Program-made: the position numbers and the translations under genes | Shown here: positions 5,155-5,222 of the stretch, piece by piece | Numbering within the stretch: the first letter of the stretch is position 1 | Layout of the letters: every line of letters begins with the position of its first letter | Notes under the pieces: model-generated | Told to the model about the DNA's origin: nothing | Databases searched by the model: none | The model's input: the letters and a program-made list of their open reading frames with translations, nothing else | Origin: Clostridia bacterium | GTDB lineage: Bacteria; Bacillota; Clostridia; Christensenellales; UBA1242 | Assembly: GCA_017503445.1 (NCBI GenBank) | Contig: JAFVTB010000034.1 | Span: 1 to 5,222, forward strand | Direction: 5' to 3' | DNA: 5,222 bases

Positions 5155-5222
5155 AAATTAAAATTCTTAGCGCCGATTGTTTGATTATCATGTAGTAGAA
5201 ATAAAAGCGAGTTCGTAGTATA
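5154..5222 (-). other. Possible frame-shifted upstream part of the repeat protein
   Basis: In the frame of the large gene this stretch has stops at 5160-5158 and further upstream. In another minus frame it is open for 23 codons to the window edge and ends GAKNFNF. That resembles AKAKNFTI at residues 155-162 of the large protein, which likewise sits just before a repeat unit. Adding one T to the T5 run at 5157-5153 would join the two frames without a gap. This suggests a one-base deletion, slippage or a base error. The open stretch is short, so chance cannot be excluded. Confidence 0.45.

Noticed and set aside
5192..5220. Direct repeat GTAGTA at 5192-5197 and 5215-5220 as a recombination or CRISPR-like site
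   Set aside because: Six bases repeated once at the window edge is within chance, there are no further copies, and no recombinase or cas gene is present.

Overview
The window looks like an AT-rich, Gram-positive-type (Bacillota/Clostridia-like) chromosomal segment. The evidence is strong AAGGAG-type ribosome binding sites, perfect -10 boxes, an L10-leader attenuator of the kind described in Bacillus subtilis, a Firmicute-style alanine-rich L7/L12, and a secreted protein built from GLUG-like and InlB B-type repeats. A gut or otherwise host-associated clostridial lineage fits, but the exact taxon cannot be fixed from sequence alone. Trp is encoded by TGG and the four uninterrupted genes all stop at TAA, so the standard bacterial code is assumed.

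Layout, left to right. (1) A uracil-DNA glycosylase gene (ung, 1-663, +) is interrupted by an in-frame TAG at 487-489. This replaces the conserved Trp of the LLWG motif, and the remaining 57 codons downstream are intact. (2) After an AT-rich gap, a strong extended -10 promoter drives a 274-aa stand-alone PIN-domain nuclease (769-1593, +) with a very short predicted 5' leader. (3) A perfect inverted repeat (1592-1629) acts as a shared terminator for this gene and the converging ribosomal operon. (4) The rplJ-rplL operon (L10 and L7/L12) lies on the minus strand (2570 to 1657). Its ~198-nt leader carries an L10-binding domain, a mutually exclusive antiterminator/terminator pair and a consensus promoter (2775-2803). 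(5) Upstream of that promoter a terminator hairpin (2835-2861) closes a large minus-strand gene (5154 to 2860). This gene encodes a repeat-rich extracellular protein that lacks its N-terminus in this reading frame. A second minus frame remains open to the window edge and could be the missing upstream part, displaced by one base at a T5 run.

The genes do not form one pathway. They are separate transcription units for DNA repair, an RNase-like protein, ribosome stalk synthesis and a surface or secreted repeat protein. The best-supported regulatory system is autogenous control of rplJL by the L10-L12 complex through attenuation. The rplJL pair stands apart from its usual rplKA and rpoBC neighbours. 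The two ends of the window each carry one apparent coding lesion (nonsense in ung, one-base shift in the repeat protein). Either could be biological or a consensus error.
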